Under the pieces are notes generated by a model. It did not search any database and was not told the origin of the DNA. It worked only from the letters and a program-made list of their open reading frames with translations. A stretch of DNA of 64,000 nucleotides, taken from assembly GCA_036244855.1 (NCBI GenBank), contig BQKZ01000046.1, forward strand, positions 103,274 to 167,273, written 5' to 3'. The stretch is from Temnopleurus reevesii. Lineage: Eukaryota > Echinodermata > Echinoidea > Temnopleuroida > Temnopleuridae. Every line of letters begins with the position of its first letter. Positions within the stretch are counted from its first letter, which is position 1. Both the position numbers and the translations under genes were made by a program. Positions 25,719 to 38,300 of this stretch are shown here, piece after piece.

Positions 25719-28700
25719 CTGCGGAAATAGAAAATACAAAAAGAGAGACAAAAACACCATGAAAAGTGGGAAGTTTCGAAAACTATTAGCGATGCGGTTT
25801 CTTAGGAAGAAAATATAAATGTAAACTAGATTGACATATTGATGATGCACAGACATTCTGATGTAGTATAGAATGCAGCACATAGAAAGTATCAGTTTGT
25901 AATATTACACGACCAATCTTTGAAATTGGCAAATCTGAGCCAGCCCCTATTAAAAGCCAATCTGAAGACTGTTTGTGTCATTGAAAATGATGACTTCTTG
26001 GAAGAAGCATTCTCCATCTCATTGACCATGTTGAGAGATCTAAGATGATAAACCCACACACGTCACGACCGGCTTAAGATCTGATTTGCGAAATATATCA
26101 TAGTAACGTTCAATATGGCCATTTTGAAAAATAAAATCTGTCGGGTTCTTGTTATGAAAACTTTTATAAACACTAATCACATTATCTAAATACATCAATC
26201 AGATTTACACCGGATATACACTCTAAAAACAAACTAATCAAATTTGATTAGAATCTAATCAAATTTGATTAGGAAAACAATACAAACGGGGACACCTGGA
26301 AATCTAATAAAAATGATTAGAAAAATCTAATCATTTTTTTTTATGTGGAAATCTTATTATACTTACGAATAGGAAATCTAATCAAAATGATTAGATTCAA
26401 TTAAAAAAATTATTACAAGTCATATGTGATTATAAATCCATTTCAGAATGATTAGTTTCTATTCATAATAATATCATAAGACGATCTAATAAAAAAGATG
26501 ATTAGGTTGTTTTAGAGTGTAGGGACGAATTGTTGACAAATCATTGACAAACTTGAGACTGGTCTGACTTCTCTATATGACTCGGAGTCCGATTCGATGT
26601 TCCGTCCAACGATAAAGCCTATATTATTCCATCCCCACTTCATTTTTAACTCGAGTATAAAAAAAACCTGAATAATATGCGTTCAAATGCACTAGAGAGA
26701 TATTGTTTTACTTTCTTCTATAGAATCTGGTCGTGAGCGAGTCGTAACGTGCACTCTAAATTAAGTTCGATATCCAAGACTATAAGACTTGTTTTAACTC
26801 CGATGCATTGGTCTCTACCCACAGTCTTTCAGAGAATGTAGGTAGGAACCACACTTTCGGACTTAAATGGGCGATTCTGAACACTACAGGTGATTATACT
26901 GAAATTATTGCAAAGCCGTAAATGTTGACGTCATGGGCTTAAAGAGCAAATTTTCATCTGGTCCAGTTGCGATCGTCTTGGAAATATCGGAGGATCACTT
27001 CATAATTGTAGGGTAAACCTTATTTCAAATAAATTTTGTAAATGTATCTGATCTCATATCGTGGAGCAAGAAATTGTAAGTGTAAACGGGGTATCAATCA
27101 TTTATCGGTCTATAAAAATGAACCCTCCCTTTGATAGGGGTGATCCCACTTGATTTAGTGTCAAGCTAATAGAGCAGTCACACCAACAGACTGATCCCAC
27201 TCGGATCTAAAATCGCATCAACAAAATTGTAATAATTAATGTCTTATTTCATTTGAATTTCATGTCTGAAGGTATTTTTTTCTCAATGCAATTGTACAAA
27301 CTCATTGATTGAACAAAACATTAATTTATGGTTCATAGCTCGACTTTAAGATAATTCAGTTTGGCAAAAGGGATGGATTAGCCTGTATGTGTGACTGCCT
27401 CTCAAGAGAGCTAAAATCATTATGCATCCATGACACAACGACATCGCTCTAATTCACAAATTATCGTTTAGGGATCAGAAAGTATCATTCTGCATAATCC
27501 GTAGAACAGGGATGCATACGGCGCACTTTCTGACGAATGCCCTTTTACGGTACTTGACAGGCGATACAACTTTATTTCATTCGCAGTCACTAAGTATTAA
27601 TGTAGCAGAGTGTCTACAATTTCAATGAAAAAAAATAAGACCATGTGTTGGATTCATTGTTTTTAAGTTGAAGAAATGAAACTTGGGAAGTGCATAATTC
27701 TATTTTGCCTTCAAGCTGTGATAACATTTTATTCTGAAGCAAACGCAATCATAATTCCCAAAGACACAATTTGATGCTTATTTCCTCACACATTAATCAT
27801 GTGACGAACCAAATTTGATTTCATATCATACAACGTAATTTTTTACCGCAACTTTTACGCGTTCACCCTTCGGCATTTCATTTCAAGATTTGGTATTAGA
27901 CAGGATCGTTTGTCATGCAATTGAAATGTTAATCAAACAAACCATTAAACCCGACTTGTTTAGGCCTACTTGATGCTTCAATCAACGGATAGTAAAGGCA
28001 GATTGGGGGAGCAATGATTAAAAATCATATCAACCTTCCTTATCAACTGTAAAAGAAGAGTCTATTAAAAATAATTTTTTTTTTCAACAGGAGTAGAAAA
28101 ATTAAATTAATTAAAAATCCTTTTTTATTTTGTATTTGTTGTGTTATCTTTTATGACGGAAATAAAACAAAACAAAACAAAAACAAAAGAACAAACAAGT
28201 TTAAAGAAAATCGGACAAGTAATAAGAAAATTATCAACTTGTAAAAAATTTGAAAAACTGGGCAAATAAGTGACGATTTCAGACATATTGCCATTTTGAT
28301 GACGTCATTGATCCACAACTAATCAATAATTTTGTGTTTATATTTATGTTGCAAAATACATCATTTTTACAGAAAAATGCAAAATTTGTATCAATGTAAG
28401 CATGTAAATAAGGGATCTGCATTATCTATCATGAATATCCTATATTGAAATCGTGGGGGAATCATATTTTTGGGAGAAAAGCGACACTGATATTAATATA
28501 ATAAATGGCCAATTGTGTACCTATGACGTCATCACTTGCCAATTTGTTTAATTTTTTTAAACATTCATAACTTTCATATTAGATGTCCGATCTTTTTCAA
28601 ACTGTCTTTGTTTTGTTCATCTGATTTTTCTTCTCCTGTTAAATAGATATCAATTTTGGGTAGACTCTTCTTTTAAAAACATTGGCTAAATAAAAATGGT

Positions 28701-31700
28701 TATTGCACCCTTGAGTGATGAATTAAAACAGATTGATAGAAAAAAAATAGAGGAATTAATGAACGAAATCATCAAGAAAATTATTAATATTGATGATTAA
28801 TGTTTCCATCTTGGCCAAAAATAGTTATTTGTTTTTATGGTGAAATGAGAACTATCCGCAGAACAAAAAAAAGGTTGATATTGTCGATACCCTTCTTGCA
28901 GTATATAGGGATGACTCAAACACTACGCCATTTGGAAAAGGTCGAGAATTCTAACCAAAAGTATTTTTATATCTCCATTTTATTGTAGATTGTTTGGAGA
29001 TGTACAAATCAGATGCCTACAATTGACCTACACTGATAATACGTCTTGTCGTATTGCCTTTTCTTAGGACAGTATTAAAGTACACAAGACAAGTCAAGTC
29101 TTTATTGGTTATTTCTGTCGTAATTCTTGATCAGTGCTGATAGTGATTGCGGAAAACATCGAAAACAAGTTCACAAGATGAGAAGAACGAGTATTAAGGC
29201 AATACAGCTGCATTGCAAGGTTTCACGTTTTCTTGGACACGATGTGTGATTTTTTTGGTCATCTTCATTTGGTTGTTACCCCCCAGAAAGCAAATATTGA
29301 TACCTAGCCTCTCTTGCTTAAGAAAGTTTAATGATTTTGTGTCTAATTTGTTATGGTCACAGCAGATAAGTAAAGCATGAATATAATTTGGAAATTTGTA
29401 AACCAGTCTTGGTCTGATATAGCCATACCCGACTGGGCAAAAATATTTCAGACCTTAGATACCAAGTTGAACTACTATTACTTTTTTATTTGCTAAATTT
29501 ATCTTATCATCAGTTAGTATTTATTAATTTTGGATGGTTTTCTATTGTTTCATTAAGTCTAAAGACCACTTTGGTCACCCTCATTTCCGCTTTTATGATT
29601 TATTTTGGTCGACATATTACTTAGTCTAATTCCCATTTTGTCTAGTATCCATGTGTGTGAAGGCTTGGTCACACTTTTGGGTCTATTCTAGGAAACGTAC
29701 TCACATCGTACATGGAAGATTCATTAGGCTAATATTAGCCCGACGTTAACATTTTGCATAAATGAGCTCGATCGACTTTCTTACGTAGGAATAAGGCATA
29801 AATCCAAATATGTGACTGACAATAGGTTTTACTATAATTTAGATGAGAAGACGGTGAATCTAGTTTGGAGTTCTGTAGGTTTGTAATGTCCTTCCGGGCA
29901 ATACCCTACTTATTTCGACTAATATTCATTTTCATGACAAATTGGCTTGTGCTCCATTTCTTGAAAATGACGTACATATCTCATTCACAATATATCATAG
30001 ACTTACTTCACTCCTGGGGATAATGATTGAGCTCTTAATTGTGACTACAAGCTGAGTCATTTATTTGCCTTACATGCATAAAAGAGGAAAAAGTACTTTC
30101 ATTGAAAATGTAGAAAACTTATTAAAAATCTTACGAGGTTTCCTCTTGTAAGAAGTAAAATTAAACAGTTGTAAAACATACAATTAAAGTAAATCAATAT
30201 GTTGGCTTACGAATTTTATTTGAGTCTAATTCATAACCATATATCTTCTCACCCTCAATATGTTTCTCCTCCAAGGGAAAGGTAAGCTTTCCAAAAGCTC
30301 CTCCAGACTTCGGGAATCTGCTGAGTTCCTTTGATTGCTGTCCACAACATCATCATATATATCTCCAATCTCCGCTGATTGCTGAAAAAAAAGAGAATAA
30401 AAAGGGATTTGTTAATTGACTCTCCAAGACTGAGCAAAATTAATTCATGTAAATGGCATACATTTGAATAATCAATGTACACAGAAATGAGTTGGATGAA
30501 GATTTATAGTAACCATGCTGAAATTCACACTTCTTTCAATAATGGAATTCTGCAGGAAAAGCATTTCGAAATCATATTGATCTTGCAAATAACCATGAGA
30601 TAAATTTGTTTATCCTATGTAAGTTTACAAATTCAAAACATCCTGATGCTAATGTCAAAGCGAATATATGCATAGATAATGAACATTCTAGTTAATATAC
30701 GAACACCTAGAATAAATGTTAGCAGAATTCTGTTAGTTAACATGATAAGATACATCCAAGCAAAGCTTACAATCTATACACAGTTTAGGTTTGGATGCTC
30801 CAAGGCTTGTTTGTTTATTTGTTTTATTTCCGTCATAAAAGATAACACAACAAATACAAAATAAAAAGGAAAATATATACACAACATACAAAAGGGCCGA
30901 AAACTAAATGGTCAATTAGTAGCTTGTTTCTTTAAGACGGACTCACATCATAGCATTTATAGCCAATATTGCCAAGCATTGATGGCGCTCCATGAACGCA
31001 GAAATGCAAAAGGTCGACGCTCAGCTGACGCTAACGCAAGCAAACTCATTCAACGTCGGTCAAGCATATTTCTACGTTCAGTATGTGTCATGAGCTCTTA
31101 TCAAATGTTGACTATAAATGCCAATGTGGGAGTCAACCTTCAGATGGGCATGGCTCATCCCGATTATAAACACCAAAGATTGCTTATCAAGCCTATGGCT
31201 GTAAGCAGGGCAGCTGAAATCGGTTAGCACAGATGTTCTTATGGAACTAAGCTAAATGAATTTACCACTTAACAAATACAACATTCTGGCAAATCCATAA
31301 TATTATCATACTCGTGAAAATGGAATGAGATTCAAGGACAAGGTCATCGTTTAGCTGGAAAGCTACATCGTAGCTGAGCGATGGGAAGGTGGCCGAGAAA
31401 CTAAATGTATTTTGGTATACAGTATTCAATACAGCGGGCAATACAGTACAGCTGGAACGACAGCATGTTCTTACAAACCCCAGTTTGCCATTAAGTGATC
31501 AATCCTCTAAACGTATTCTTATTCTTTCTCAAATCCTGTTCACTCTCGACGATACAACCCTATTAATAATGCAAAAAAACACAATCTTTTAATCCTTAAA
31601 GCACAATTATCATCTTTTTACTGCCAAATAGGAAAATCGTTCAAAGATTCCTTGAGATTGATGAAACTAAACAAATTAGTAATAAACAGATAGTTAAACT

Positions 31701-31795
31701 AACACTGAAAATATTCCTATATTTTATTTCTTAATCAATAAATAATACTTGCATGTCACAAACACAAACGACGAAACATATGTCCGCGCGACATA

Positions 31796-31827
<32 letters not shown>

Positions 31828-32306
31828 TCGGAACGCTGTCACTAGCAATACACACACACTAAACATTTCAACATCAATCCAAATCTGCCACACCACACAT
31901 GCTGTGTTCATATCTTCAATAGATAGAGCTAAATTACTTCTAACACAATTAAGTCTCTTACGCACATTAAAAAACAAAAACAAAAACTCACACACGCATA
32001 CACATACACAACACTTTAAACACCACTCAAAACCTGCATGCTAAACTGATAGATAGTGCTAAGTTATTTCTGAAACAATTAACACTCACATACACACACA
32101 TACATACATTCATCAGATGCATCACACCATAAAAAACACACACACCCACACCCACAAACACACACAGCAATCCAAACCTGCCACACAACACTGGCTGTGT
32201 TCATATCTTCAATAGATAGAGCTAAATTATTTCTAACACAATTAACTCTCTCACACACGTAAACACCTACACATACACAAATCAGAAGGCTCACAGAGTA
32301 AAATAC

Positions 32307-32342
<36 letters not shown>

Positions 32343-35300
32343 CACTTGCTGTTTTCATATCTTCAACAGATAGAGCTTAATTATTTCTGACACAATTAAC
32401 TCTCTCACACACGTAAACACCTACACATACACAAATCAGAAGACTCACAGAGTAAAATACACACGCACACACACACACAACACTTGCTGTGTTCATATCT
32501 TCAACAGATAGGGCTAAATTATTCTGACACAATTAACACTCACACTCTTGTTCACTCACACGCACACACCCACATACACACAAACAATGAATATGAGTAG
32601 ATTGCTTAAACTGATACAGATTATAAGATGGAGACGGGGATTCCCCGAATGTTCACCGGGGAAAGTATGATCGAGTTATAAGATTCTAAAATCTTCTATT
32701 TTTCTATTCTTATCAGTAAATACTTGTTTTCATACTTTTCCACCATAATGTCTTTTTTCGTTTACAAACTTTGTAATTTTATCTAGTTTATAAACAAAAC
32801 GGTAGCACAATCCCAAATGACCTATTCTCATAACATGGCATGGCTGAATATTTGAAATGAATCACACTCAATTACATTTTATCGACTATTTATAATGACC
32901 CAAGATCGATATGAAATTATGTATGTAATCTTAGTGGAAATGAGAACACATTACTCATTATATAAATTAGTAAACATCTGGGCATCATGGTTAAGTAAAT
33001 TGGTGCCACATTCGTTTTAATTCCATGTTTCATAATTACATTCTTTGCTTCGATGAGAAATATCAACATTTGAGCTCCATGCATTTGTCAATTTTATTTT
33101 CTCGTGACGTAGAGACACATTAATCCAGATTAAATCTAAATCTATAACAATAATTTGATAACCTGTAAAATGTTCTTACACATGACGAGCTCTCATTTAA
33201 TACTCTAGTTATCGGTTAGTACTGTCAACTGTTACAGATTTTGCTTTGAAATATGATGGTGTGTGGGTGTTAATGTGTGATGATTTGTTGTGCGCGGGTG
33301 TAGAGTGGGTGATGCATAACTTAAGCGTGTGTGTTACGTGTATATTGTTACACAATTAAACATATCTATTTATATGTAATTCCACTGTTTACAAATATGA
33401 TTTCCCAAATTTTAAAAATCACCAAACGAGGTTGTTGCGCAGCTCGGGAAAATGTATTAGACCAAGGTATTCTTATACGTTTAATTTGATCTTGCCGATG
33501 TAATTATCCACTCAATACTTGGCTTCTGTTAAAAAAATATACATCAAATTAAAACTAAATGAATGTTCAATTTTTTTGTTGACGTTACCAATCAAGATCA
33601 TGAAAATAAATATTTAATTAAGCAAATATATGCTCTTTTGTGCTTCTCTGAGATCATCATATCATAACTTAACTTGCTTTGAATATTATTGATTATATTG
33701 CATGAATTTCGAACTCATAATCTGATCCCAAATCTTTATTACCATGGGTTAAAATACAACCAAAGGCAACAGATTGTCATCATCCAACTTGAAAGTTTAC
33801 TGCATCTATAATATAGCACATATTTAATCATAAATGTTGGGATGTTATAATTTGATCGTCTTGTGATATCAAGAAAATCTTTCTTCAATTTAGTTCATTA
33901 TGATTTGAATTCCAAAAGCATATTAAAACCGCATAATTTTCTCTTCCAATTTGATGTATTGACCTTCAAAGCATCGCTTTCTCATCATGACGCATTGTGA
34001 TGAATGTTCGTATTTTGGCAACATTCTCAACAAAAAAATCCATGAGAAATAAATTAGCCTAAAATGTTCAGTCTAATTATCCAAATTAGAGGCAAAGAGT
34101 GATATATAACTTTTGTATTGGCCATGAGGTTATACGTACGTCTGGAAGGCGAACGAATAGAAACGATTGTCCATCTACACTAATGGATATTATCAAAGAC
34201 TTTATATTTTGTTTCCTTCATTTTCTGTTCAAACCTCTTCAATCAGCTAAAACAATATTTTGTCAAGACGACGAGCGTATTCTCCCCACCCAACCAAAAG
34301 AGAATAGACCAATCCCCAGACGCTTCAAGTCATGAACGACAGGCAAGGCAGACAATGCTAACAATGTACATTAATGTTATGGAGAAAGACATTATGATGA
34401 ACATGCAATGCAGAAGGGTATAAAAGATACATGTAACTCAATAGAAAAATGAGGAAAATGTGAGCTTTCATGTACTGTATGAATGGAAACCTGATAGACG
34501 TTATCAGTGTTCTATTTTGCATATTGGAGCGTGATTTTAAGGCAAATTATTCCTTAACTATTTTGACCATTATCTGTATCTTTATCTATATGCTATTCAA
34601 ATTATCACAATTATGTTGAATGTGGGGTGGAAATACCCCATCAAAATCTGAGTTAAAAATTGCGTTAATATCTAACATGTGCACAGTGTATAAGTGTAGA
34701 TTAGATTTATTTTACGGTCCTATGATATAGGTGCTGTCACCTATTTTGTCCAGATTTTGTCCAGTATGCTCAAAGTATCAAAGATTTCTCTAAAACGTCG
34801 GCATACGTTGAACGTTCTTTTTTTTTTAATTGCGAGGAAATCAAGGGTGTAAGCATCGGGCAATTATGACGAGTATATACAACACGATATAAACTATTTT
34901 AGAAATTGAAATTAAAATTGCGTTCGACTTAACTTTTCGAAAATGGTTTATATCGTGTAATACATACCGTACAAAGTTTTGTTTAAGTTGCAATGTTGCA
35001 ATTTGCACATTGTTACAAAGTTATACGCGGTTTGAACAGATTTTGATCACAGAAAAGGGAAATAAAAGGCTGAAGTAGAGGGTACACTGCTAGCTCTGCA
35101 GAATGTGAGCGTGACAGAGTAGCCAGAGTATGCCTAACCTTCTGTAACAGAATGATAAAACCTTGGTGAATGATTTGGCTCTTGCGTGTGCTAGAAATTG
35201 GAAAATGGGTGTGTGATGGCACGAAATGATAATATAGGTGCACTACTGCACCTTTTTCGTAAAAGTTTAAAGCACCTTTTTCCTCACTTTTCAATATTTT

Positions 35301-38300
35301 ACAAAATATCAAGAAAAACACAACCGCGGCGGCTGTGGGGATCGAACCAACGACGTTTATGAAAAGGTTATGTGTACTGATATTTCGTAATGCCGAATCA
35401 ACGTCATGTGATAATGGTTGCAAAGGAATGATTTTGTCATTTAGAACCATATATTTTTGTAAAATGCATCACGAATTGCCAAAATAAACGGCTAATGAAC
35501 TTTAAATGAATATGTACCATGTATGTAGGTAGGAATGATACAATGAACTATTTCCATCTCATATATATATATATATATATATACATTTTAATCATTTCGT
35601 TGTTAAAAGCTTTCATGTCTGTAGGTCTATGTAGTTTGTATTAGGGAGAAAAAGAGGTTAATGCTGATTAAACATCGTCTCTTCCACCTGCCTCCGGAAG
35701 GAATGTATTGTGATAATACATGTCAAGAAGTATTCCTATTAACGAGCCTACTGCCGATTCTTTTCCAAAGTGACATTTATTATCATTGAAAACATACTGA
35801 TGTGCAGCATTACACTCTAACAAACTGACGGAGCAGAAAATATTCACATGGATCATCCTGCATTTAGGTGTAAAACGATAATCATGAACAGTCCACAAGG
35901 TTGACAAAATTCATCCCCCAGAATCCTTGCTCTATATTATGTAACTGTTATGAATTTATGAAGAAGTAATTGTTAGGAATAATAAAAGTGTAAATGTATA
36001 GCACTGGCGAAAAGATTCTCGTTTAGTTTTGTTATCATTTTTTAAGCAACTTGACATATCTCGGAATTAGTACACCCAGGTCGCAAACAAAAAATTAGAG
36101 AGCACATCATTTGAAACCTTGAGTTATCTTTGTTGCCAAGTGAACAAGCTTTTTTTTGCATTAATGCAATTTATGAGTGTTTTACGACGAATATTTGTCA
36201 ATTGGTAAATTAAATCAAATCTCGTAAACGTCAGTAACCTAGTGATAAAGTGATTTTTATATCAAAAGGAAAATTGAGAAAAAATTACAACGAGAAGAGT
36301 TGATCAAGGAACATCTAAGGCTGATGTATTCTATTCCATCTAAATAGCATCCATGTAGAGTCTTTACTGGTTTATAGTCAACAATATGCAGCAATTAGAA
36401 ATTTGAATATTCTTCTTCTTCATTTTCTGTTACTTCTCCTTCTTCTTCTTCTTCTTCTTCTTCTTCTTCTTCTTCTTCTCCTTCTCCTTCTTCTTCTTTT
36501 CCTTATTCTTTCAGGTATACACTTTCAAAAAACGAAAGATTTATTGCTGATTTTATGTATTTTTGTTGTATTTTATATGATAAAGTAAAATGTGTCTGCA
36601 AATCAATAAAAAGATAGATAAACAAATGAATATATCAAATAGATGAATAGATGTACATGAATATAGGTTTTACTAGCACATTTCCTACTGTTCTTGAGCA
36701 ACATTACGATTTGATAATTCATTATCACCGAAATCACGCACGCATCCTTTGCATTCTGCGCAAAATCAAATGCATAGAATGTAAAATGTTTTGAAAATAG
36801 ATTAAAACTAACTGGGGAAAACGAATGAATAAACAACCGCGGAGCTTCAAACAAACGTCTTTGTACTGGAATTTTTGCGCTTGAATATATACCTTATTTC
36901 ATAATATGCATGATATAAAAAAATGGTTTAACCGATTAAAATGTTTTTATCTTTCTCAAACTAATTTCTAACTAATCTGTAACGATTGGCAAATTTAGAT
37001 GAGATAAACAAACCTATGGTTACAATCCCTTCTCACGCTAAAGTCATATGAATACTTGTGAATAAAGCTGATATCCTGTAGTCTTACAATGCTCATAGGG
37101 GCAGTAAAGCCCTCCTCCCAAGACGAGCATCAAAGTATTATCCTTTCATTCAGATGGGATATCTTTTCTTCCTTCCGTCCGGTCAGGGGTAAGAAGGGCA
37201 AACGTACTATCAGCAAATCGCCTCGACGTACCGATGCATCTACATCTCCATTCATTATTAATGCACTGTCCCCATTGCCCAACTTTCTAGCATATTTTCA
37301 TCTCGTCATTTAGGCTTGAACTGCCACTCCTTATTTGTTTAAATTGGTGCGGTGAGTATGAACTGGCAAGACGACCTTTTGATTGCACCTAACCCATCTA
37401 CATGAGAAAGTACCATGGTGAAACGAATCGACGGGTGGAAGTGGGAATAGCGCCCAAGAAGCAACCTATTTCACCGGCTCCATATATTCCACCCAATTGC
37501 AGTGTCAAGAATATCGACGTTTGAACAACTTCTTTCATCCATTCAAACAATTAAATAATCAATCATTGCTTAAAGGCACTTTCGAACATTGATATGGCAT
37601 ACGCAAGTAGCAATAAAAAATGTCTATTCACATTACGTTAACCAATGAAAACAATCACTTAGGAAATGGTTGTATCTATAGAAATTAGATTTCGGCACTT
37701 TCGAAATTGCTAATAAATGTGTTTCAAATATCACATGCTCTCCAGGTAAAATTGTCTAATGAAAACCTCAAGGAAAACATATATTAAAAAAAAAAAGTAG
37801 ATATATTGTTCGTATTTTAGCAAACATCTACGTACACCCCTTGGTAATATAGTTATTAAAACAGAACTCAGTACAGGTCGCTCTTTTTTCGAGGAGTGGT
37901 GAAAAAATAGCACGGAATTGGGATGAATGAACGAATACGAAAAAATGGAGTGAATGGGAAAACTGAGTTTGAATATGTTTTTATATGTTTTTTTTTGTCA
38001 TTTCTTTACGTTTACCCATAGGTTGAAAGGCCTGTCCCAATACAGGGTCAAGAGATCCACCCGTTTGTACGGTATTTCATTTTTAACTTTTTTCCTGAAT
38101 CAATTTTCTTAGCGATGTCGTCATACATTTTTGGTGGGAGAACAGTTACACGTTATAATATAACTATTAAAATTGAGATGCAAATATATGATGGTAAGTT
38201 TTCTATTCGATATTGCCTATCCCTGAAGCAATAATGGTTTGCCCTATGTACCATTGTATCATTTCTATTGTAAAGACCGAATTACCTATTGGTCAAGTAT

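Noticed and set aside
30007..30044. A 38-base stretch on the minus strand with GTAAGT donor and CTTGTAG acceptor, between peptide exons 4 and 5
   Set aside because: Including it shifts the frame and gives an early stop in the last exon. It may be an alternative exon, but nothing else supports it.
31756..32345. Cys-Val-rich minus-strand frames
   Set aside because: They are produced by the CA-rich minisatellite.
36403..36588. Poly-leucine frame
   Set aside because: It is a translation of the TTC microsatellite.
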